A stretch of DNA of 64,000 bases from Porogramme epimiltina (lineage: Eukaryota; Basidiomycota; Agaricomycetes; Polyporales; Polyporaceae), in assembly GCA_900155495.1 (NCBI GenBank), contig FTLJ01000101.1:62001-126000 (forward strand). Direction: 5' to 3'. The notes beneath the pieces were generated by a model, which saw only the letters and a program-made list of their open reading frames with translations, did not search any database and had not been told where the DNA came from. The stretch's first letter is position 1. Each line of letters opens with the position of its first letter. The position numbers and the translations under genes were made by a program. Shown piece by piece: positions 58,135-64,000 of this stretch.

Positions 58135-58925
58135 ATGAACATGAACTTCAGATTTCTATCCGATAGCGTTCACAACACCATCATAGCCGACGGTTCAACC
58201 AACAAAGTTCTCGTTGAAGTCTCGACACTGCCCGGGCCGGGAAGAAACATTACGACGATCACGAATACGGATGGAGAGGTCATAGGAGTGTATGAACGCA
58301 ACTGGAGGTCGGATAAGGTGACCTTACGGGGACAAACTATGAATCTACAGGAATGGATGCCAAAAAGCGGGGTGTATAATATGTGCGTCTTGACTTTTCG
58401 CTACCTTGACCGCATTGTGACTATTCGAAGGCATTCTTTTGACGATTGCGGTCTGGTTTCCTCTGCAGTTCGCACAAGTTGAATGCCCCAGACGGGAAGT
58501 TATACGTGTGGAAGCGTCGAGACGCCACCGACTCCCTTAAGGTCAGTGCTTCTGAGCCCTAAACCTCTGCGCCTGCGAAGTCCAGTCTGACAGAGCTACC
58601 ACCTATTTACACGTCTCGCCTGATGGACGCTACCCCACAGCTCGTCGAGCATGACACGCAAGAGACAGTCGCCAAGGCCCACAACGCAGGTCCTGGGAAT
58701 GCGTACGGGCGTCGCATGAACGTCGACTTCAAACCCACACTCGCACCCATTCTCGACGCGCTCTTACTGTCATTTATCATCTGCGAGGAGAGACGTCGCG
58801 ACGCCAGCCGAGAGCGTTATGAATACGCAGCCCGCGGACGTGCCTGGGATAATACTAGCGCGCTCGCTGTCTACGCCAGTGCGGATGCCGCATGCATGAC
58901 CCCCTACTCTGGCCCCGGATGTTGA
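58135..58925 (+). CDS. DUF6593-type protein, copy 1
   Basis: Exons 58135-58382, 58469-58541, 58596-58925; 651 nt, 216 residues. The N-terminus MNMNFRFLSDSVHNTIIADG and the short beta-type patterns (VIGVYERNWRSDKVTLRG, KLNAPDGKLYVWKRR) match the DUF6593 layout, a fungal family of unknown function often seen as small beta-rich proteins. The third exon encodes a helix-rich tail with LLLSFIICEERRR, ending SGPGC. A terminal Cys could be lipidated, but no CaaX motif is present. Introns are GT-AG; the second uses acceptor CAGAG. Copy 2 is at 59624. Confidence 0.78.
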
Positions 58926-59224
58926 ATGCCAGGGTACTTCGTACGGTACGCGCTTTTTTGTGCGCGACTATCTATAATCTGAGGACGTTTCTAGGGTCCA
59001 GGCCTATGTTGAAGCGCACCGCATCTAAATGTGAGATACGTATACTCCCTACATGTTAGACAAAGTGTCGAGAAGTTATGCAAAGATTGGGGTTGTCGTG
59101 TCTACCCTCAGACATCCACGACCACGACCAATTCCCAGGAAGCAGACAATTACCTACTCAAGTCCCACGCGGGAGGCGATACGCGCGCCATGCAGAATGT
59201 GGTTCCGAAAGTATGTCCATTGTC

Positions 59225-59331
59225 CGCACATGTGTTGGGTGTGTATGAAGACGTTCCTGGGCGTCGATGACAGGGGCGGCGTTGACAGTGACATGCGACG
59301 GGAGCACGGTGGGATCGGTATGATGATATGA
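59225..59331 (+). pseudogene. duplicated 3' end fragment of the RBR ubiquitin-ligase gene
   Basis: Reads HMCWVCMKTFLGVDD and MRREHGGIGMMI, like the true gene end (HMCWVCMKTFVGVDD, MRREHGGIGT), but lacks everything upstream. It is carried along by the tandem duplication; no function is expected. Confidence 0.8.
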
Positions 59332-59563
59332 CGATGCGTTGAGCGTCTTTCTACCGCGACGTGTCCATGAGCGGGTGTGAAATGATCACTCTTGCAGCGA
59401 AATTCATGTTCGACCCGGACTGAGCCACCGGCAGACATGTTGGGTGTGAACTCCCTAGTACTGTCTATCGTGGGTATACAGCTGTGCCACTAACTGCGAT
59501 CGCCGCCTGATGCACTGTGCACAGCCTTCTCATCCAAGACGAGGCTCATGGCAGGGGAGGCTA

Positions 59564-59572
59564 CATATATAT
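59564..59572 (+). promoter_or_regulatory. TATA-like element of second DUF6593-type gene
   Basis: ATATATATG in the same CTACATATATATG context as in unit 1, about 52 bp before the ATG. Confidence 0.5.
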
Positions 59573-59623
59573 GTTCCCCGAGGGATCTTTTCTAAGGATC
59601 ATATTTACCACTACACCTTCAAG

Positions 59624-60508
59624 ATGAACATGAACTTCACTTTTCTATCCGAGAACGTTCACAACACCACCATTGTCGACGGTTCGACCAACGAAGTTCT
59701 CGTTGAAGTCTCGACACTGTTCGGACCAGGAAGAAACACTACGACAATCACGAATACGGATGGAGACGCCATTGGAGTGTATGAACGCAACTGGAGGTCG
59801 GACAAGGTGATCTTACGGGGACATACCATGAATCTACATGAATGGATGCCAAAAATCGGGGTGTATAATAGGTACGTCTGACATTTCGCTGCCCTGGCGG
59901 TATTGTGACTATTGAAGGGCATTCTTTTGACGATTGTGGTCTGGTTTCCTCAGCTGCAGTTCGCACAAGTTGAATGCCCCAGACGGAAAGTTATACGTGT
60001 GGAAGCGCCGAGACGCCTCCGACTCCCTTAAAGTCAGTGCTTCCGAGCCCTAAAGGCCTAAAGCTTTGCACCTGCGAAGTCCAGTCTGACAGAGCTACCA
60101 CCTATTTACACGCTTCCCCTGATGGACGCTGGTCCACAGCTCGTCGAGCATAGCACGCTAGAGACAGTCGCTAAGGCGCACAACGCAGGTCCTGGGAAGG
60201 ACGGGCGTCGCATGAACGTCGACTTCAAAGCCACACTCGCACCCATCTTCGACGCGCTCGTACTGTCCTTTATCATCTGCGAGGAGAGACGCCGCGAGGC
60301 TGCCCGAGAGCGTCATGATCATGCAGCCAGCGCACATGACTTCGCCCTCGCTGCTAACAATGCAAGCATGGCCATCGCCATGGCTAACTTGAATGCCGCC
60401 AACGCCAGCGCGCTCGCTGCCTCCGCCAACGCCAGCGCGCTCGCTACCTCCGCCAGTATGAATGCCGCATGCATGGGTCCTCCCCCCTCCTCTGGCCCCG
60501 GATGTTGA
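59624..60508 (+). CDS. DUF6593-type protein, copy 2
   Basis: Exons 59624-59871, 59960-60032, 60095-60508; 735 nt, 244 residues. The first two exons have the same lengths as copy 1 (248 and 73 nt). The start MNMNFTFLSENVHNTTIVDG and later motifs are largely shared. The third exon is longer: an Ala/Ser/Asn-rich C-terminal insertion includes two perfect-frame 27-bp repeats (60401-60427 and 60428-60454), where copy 1 has one divergent unit. It ends SGPGC as copy 1 does. Both copies keep intact frames and splice sites, so both may be functional. Confidence 0.78.
60401..60454 (+). repeat. two 27-bp coding tandem repeats
   Basis: AACGCCAGCGCGCTCGCTGC... occurs twice in tandem with one difference (G/A), each encoding NASALA-type peptides. 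The counterpart in copy 1 (about 58850) is a single divergent unit. Confidence 0.8.
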
Positions 60509-60959
60509 ACGTCAGGGTACTTCTCACGGTTTTTTGTACGCGGCTATGTATATATTAGTATTTCGAGGACGTCCCCAGGGTCCAAGCCTATGTTGAATCG
60601 CATCGCATCTAAATGAGAGGATATGTATGCTCCCCGCGTGTTAGACAAAGTGTGCAAGGATTGGGGTTGTTGTGTCTGCACTCAAGCATCCACAGTCACG
60701 ACCATTTCCAAGGCAGCGGACCATCGCCTACTCAAGTCCCGCGGAGGCGATACGAGCGCCATGCAGAGTGTGGTTCCGAAAGTGTGTCCATTGTCCGGTT
60801 CCGTGAGAGGTATACGAGGAATATCAAAGCCATGATACAACAGCAACGTACACATATTCTACAGCGAGGGTTCTTGTACAGCACGTAGTCCTAGCCCGTT
60901 CGCGTGTGTGACGACAGGGACGGACAAGATCGGTATGCGACGTGACGAAAACATGTACC
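60509..60959. other. intergenic region after copy 2, containing the end of unit 2
   Basis: The first part is the tail of the tandem duplication (to about 60795). The remainder is 3' UTR of the convergent debranching-enzyme gene. No gene seen. Confidence 0.45.
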
Positions 60960-63900
60960 TCATGCAGCGCCGGCGCTCAGCTTATGCACGTCCTCCAGGA
61001 AGTCGAGCATGCAGCTGTTGCTCCACGCCTGAGTGTGGCAGGAGTCGTGGCAGTACTCGCCGCCCTTGTTCGTGAGCTCGGGCAGGCCCGCCCAGACGTC
61101 CTTCTGGACGTGCTCACGCGCCTTGAGGATCGCGCCGTGCACGTGGTGGAGGGTCACCGAGGGGTCCTAGAGGAACGTAAGCCTTATGGTGGTCAGGAGA
61201 GGCGAAAAAACACCCACTGTCTTTCCAGCTCCAGCCTTCATGTCGAAGTACAGGTAGGCCCTGAGGAAGTAGCCGAGAGGCCAGCCCCACTCGGGTCCCT
61301 AGAGGGAATCCGCGTAAGCCACAGTAGTCACACGTGAACGAAGAAGGGGCGAACCTGGTGGTAGTTCCAGCCCTTCGCGATGGACATGTCCGTGCTGTCG
61401 TTGGCGTTGTCGTAGTACGGGCGGTACTGCAGGTCGTTATGGTCGAGCGTCTTCATGCCCAGCGGCGCTCGGAGCACCTCGTCGGCCAGCTTCAGCGCGC
61501 TCAGGGCGTGCTGTGGGTCGAACAGCTCCGGGGCGACCGTCATCGCGATGGGGAAGTTCGGGCGGAATTGGTAGTCGGACCACTCGCGATCGGTCGGCGT
61601 ACCGTAGACGTCCTTGTAGATACCCCGGCGGTTGACCATCGCGGGGTTGATGTGGTACTGGCTGTCGTCCTTGGGATCTGAGCGGAGGTCAGTGCTGGAT
61701 TAAACTCCCGTTGTTAGATAACCTACCGCGAGGCACGTAATAGCATTTCTCGAAGGATGCCTGGATCAAGTCATTCCACTCCTTGTAGGTCACAAGACGC
61801 TTCCGCCCTCGGACTACAGTCGTTCATGTCAGAAACGCATCCACACAGCGCAGCTGGATCGACTCACTCTTCGCCTCGACGCCCTTGAAGGGGAACTTCC
61901 CGGTGCTCGAGAGCTCGTCGAGCCACCTGAGCGTGCTCTTGAGGAGACCCGTAATCTCCACCGGAGCGCCGTCGCGAGGGGTGCCAGGAAGGCCCTTGCT
62001 GCCCGCTTTCTCCGACTCGCCCATCTTGTCCATCCACGTGCCGCAGTTGTACCGGTTCCCGCCCAGGATGAGGCCCGTCCGCCAGTCGACCTTGATGTTG
62101 ATGTTGAACCCTTGGTCGCGCATCTGCATGTCGAGGTTCGGGCCCGCGTTGTACTCGCGGAAGGAGATGCCGTCGGCGTGGCGCTGCAGGATCTCCTGGA
62201 TGATCTCCGCGATCGTGCTGGTGCAGGCGTACGCGCGCGGGTCGTTCCACGCGACCCACGTATCGTCCTTGGGGAACCGGCGCTTCACCGACTCGGAGAG
62301 GAACGACAGACCATCGGGTGCCTTGTTGACGTAGTCCTGGATGTTCTGCACCATCCACCACGGCGAATCACGCGAGTTGTACCTGGGCCACACAAAAACT
62401 GTCAGAGAAGCGTACAGAGGCGGGTGTCGCGTCCACGTACCTCGGCTTGGTCAGCGAATCGAGGAGGTTAGGAATGAGACCGTGCTTCAACGTCGACGCG
62501 AAGGCGAGGATGTGCGCCTTCGCCGCGTCGAAGTTGCCCGTGGTGAGGAAAAGGCCGCGAAGGGAGATGAAGACATCTCGCCCCCAGCATCGCGCCCAGC
62601 CGGCAGAGAAGTGAGGAAGGCCCGCCGCCAACGAAGGGGTCGACACAGCCGGGTCGAGCGACGCCGACTTCACCTGACCGTACATTTGAATCGACGTCAA
62701 GGCGAGACTCTGCGTGAACTCGTGTCCCGTTGTGACGAAGCTAGAGCACTGCTCGATGGCGGCGCGGCGCGCGGCCTTGTACGCCTCGGAGATGATGATC
62801 GCGAAGTACTTGGGTCGCAAGAAGGGAGGTACGGTCTCCTTGACGCGATCGAGTCGTTCCTTCAACCACTTCGCCGGCTGTTCCAAATGCGGGAACGTGT
62901 CGACTTGTCTGTAAGGCCCCGTTAGAACCCATCGGAATCGCTAGAAACCGGTGAATACGCACTTGAAGAGGCGGGCGTGCACATAGTCGAACGCCCATGT
63001 GCCCTCGCGCAAGTGGCCGCACAGCGGATGACCGAGGTCGTTGAACCGCATGATGTGACGGAGAGGGTGCATCCAACCCTCCAACCCGCAGTACACCAGG
63101 CTCCCACTGCCGGGAATGTTGTACGTACCGATCTCTCCGCCGGTCGCATCGCGCTCCTCGCCTTCGGCACGGTGAAGTACGACGTTGAGGTCGACAAGGT
63201 TCAGATCGCCGAACGCGGCATCAGCCCCGCGAGAGCAGAAGCTCTCCAAGGTGCTGTAGGGACCCTGGAGCTGCGTCTGGAATACCATGAAACTGCCGGG
63301 CGGGAAGTAGTCTGGGACGACGATCTCGGCGTACGGGCCCTCGCCGTCGAAGATCTGGGGAACGATGATCTTCGGAATCTCGACCATCTTCCCCGGAAGA
63401 CCGCGGAGTTCCTTAGGGTTGTTGTCGATGTCGTAGGACGAGAATTCGATACGGGCGCCATAGATGAACTTGGCTGTCGTGCTGCGCAGCTTGATCGGGG
63501 TGACTATCAAAGCGTCAGCGACAAAGAAGGTGAAGGTCAACGGTAGACTCACTGTATCCGCGATCCTTGGAGCCCTTGTTGAACGCCGTGTGCACGACAA
63601 GGACGTACCCCTTTTGCGTCTGGGGTTGCACGCGGTGGAGCACGATATACTGGAGGAACGATCAGTGCATCGAAACAACCGGTGAGGAAGCAAACACCCA
63701 CGTCGTTCTCCTGGTGGACGTGTCCCTCCACGTATCCTTGCAACGCCATCTCGGTGTGCAGAGCGTTGAGCAGCCTCTTCGCCTTCGCGATTCCACTACG
63801 CTCTCCGAGCTGCGTGATCTCGTACTTCCTCTTCTCCGAGACGAGGTCCAACAACTTGGGGTACAAGTCGTCGAAGCCCTTGACGGAACCGATCGCCGAG

Positions 63901-64000
63901 TAGGAGAAAGTCATCAAGGCACCGGTGGAGAGCGCGTCCTCGGCAGAACGCTTGTGAAGGTAGGTCTCGTTGTCGTGCGTGAGGTCGTAGAACAGGGCGT
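60960..64000 (-). CDS. GDB1: glycogen debranching enzyme (N-terminus beyond window)
   Basis: Bifunctional 4-alpha-glucanotransferase/amylo-alpha-1,6-glucosidase that removes glycogen branches after phosphorylase. Only the C-terminal half is here, with its end at 60960 (DFLEDVHKLSAGAA). The glucosidase domain shows HFSAGWARCWGRDVFISLRG, SRDSPWWMVQNIQDYVNKAP, VDWRTGLILGGNRYNCGTWM and SYMFDLTH-like upstream parts such as DNETYLHKRSAEDALSTGAL at the right edge. Further exons include YQFRPNFPIAMTVAPELFD and GGEYCHDSCHTQAWSNSCML. At least six GT-AG introns are visible. The WGRD segment lies in the region of the catalytic Asp. The start and the transferase domain are to the right, outside the window. 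Confidence 0.94.

Larger units (their letters stand above)
57756..59224. repeat. tandem segmental duplication, unit 1
   Basis: Begins within the last exon of the RBR gene (CGCACATGTGTTGGGTG) and includes its 3' end and the first DUF6593-type gene, ending in ATTGTC. It is copied almost collinearly as unit 2 at 59225 to about 60795, with point differences and small indels. Confidence 0.88.
59225..60795. repeat. tandem segmental duplication, unit 2
   Basis: Collinear copy of unit 1. It begins with a stray 3' piece of the RBR gene and ends near TGTCCATTGTCCGG. The 59030-59220 tail of unit 1 recurs at about 60610-60795. Confidence 0.88.

Overview
This window looks like nuclear DNA of a filamentous basidiomycete (Agaricomycete, possibly a polypore-type wood or litter fungus). 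The genes are closely packed and cut by many short introns of about 50-75 bp. They include a fungal NAD-dependent formate dehydrogenase, a DOPA 4,5-dioxygenase-type protein, a CCCH/RBR ubiquitin ligase and DUF6593-type proteins. Gene models were built by hand from reading frames, conserved protein motifs and GT-AG (or GC-AG) junctions. Where I summed the exons of a model the lengths are in frame; this is stated in the entries. Identifications rest on recognised family motifs, not on a database search.

Layout. 1-4353 (-): DOA10/SSM4-type ER ubiquitin ligase, cut by the left edge. 4672-5841 (+): HD-domain nucleotidase of the HDDC2/YfbR type. 5929-7247 (-): membrane-anchored alpha/beta hydrolase. 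8143-9817 (+): formate dehydrogenase with two GC-AG introns. 10298-11006 (+): DOPA 4,5-dioxygenase family. 11202-12832 (-): two-BTB protein broken by a frameshift at a GC microsatellite. 13320-16919 (-): splicing factor SF3B1/Hsh155. 17098-20084: a 2,987-bp Mutator-like transposon with a 9-bp target duplication, carrying a cyclin pseudogene. 20197-20535 (+): a tiny three-exon MZT1/MOZART1 gene. 21008-24114 (-): AP-1 gamma adaptin. 24399-27158 (+): forkhead transcription factor. 27926-32649 (-): DNA ligase IV. 33357-34134 (+): TMA16. 34372-36810 (-): Gin4/Nim1-like kinase. 37236-37979 (+): unknown protein with two alpha+beta-barrel-like halves. 38108-38181 (+): tRNA-Val(AAC). 38403-39281 (+): metallophosphoesterase. 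39459-40706 and 42228-43519 (-): tandem membrane-protein paralogues with the same exon plan. 45088-46337 (+): F-box-like protein. 46370-47288 (-): pirin. 47817-50534 (+): Golgi-type glycosyltransferase. 50906-54256 (-): PAT1. 54793-57855 (+): CCCH/RBR ligase containing an NN gap. 58135-58925 and 59624-60508 (+): tandem DUF6593-type genes made by a segmental duplication. 60960-64000 (-): glycogen debranching enzyme, cut by the right edge.

Most genes are conserved housekeeping functions: ER protein degradation, splicing, spindle-pole microtubule nucleation, clathrin sorting, end joining, mRNA decapping, ribosome biogenesis and glycogen breakdown. There is no obvious secondary-metabolite cluster. 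The most unusual object is the transposon at 17.1-20.1 kb. It sits in the short intergenic region shared by the divergent SF3B1 and MZT1 genes. It has a long inverted repeat on each side, and each end also carries a palindrome whose stem sequence differs between the two ends although the palindromic shape and the bounding bases are kept. It carries a cyclin gene remnant, as Pack-MULEs do.

The second accessory region is 57.7-60.8 kb. A unit of about 1.5 kb was duplicated there, creating two DUF6593-type genes and a stray 3' fragment of the ubiquitin-ligase gene.
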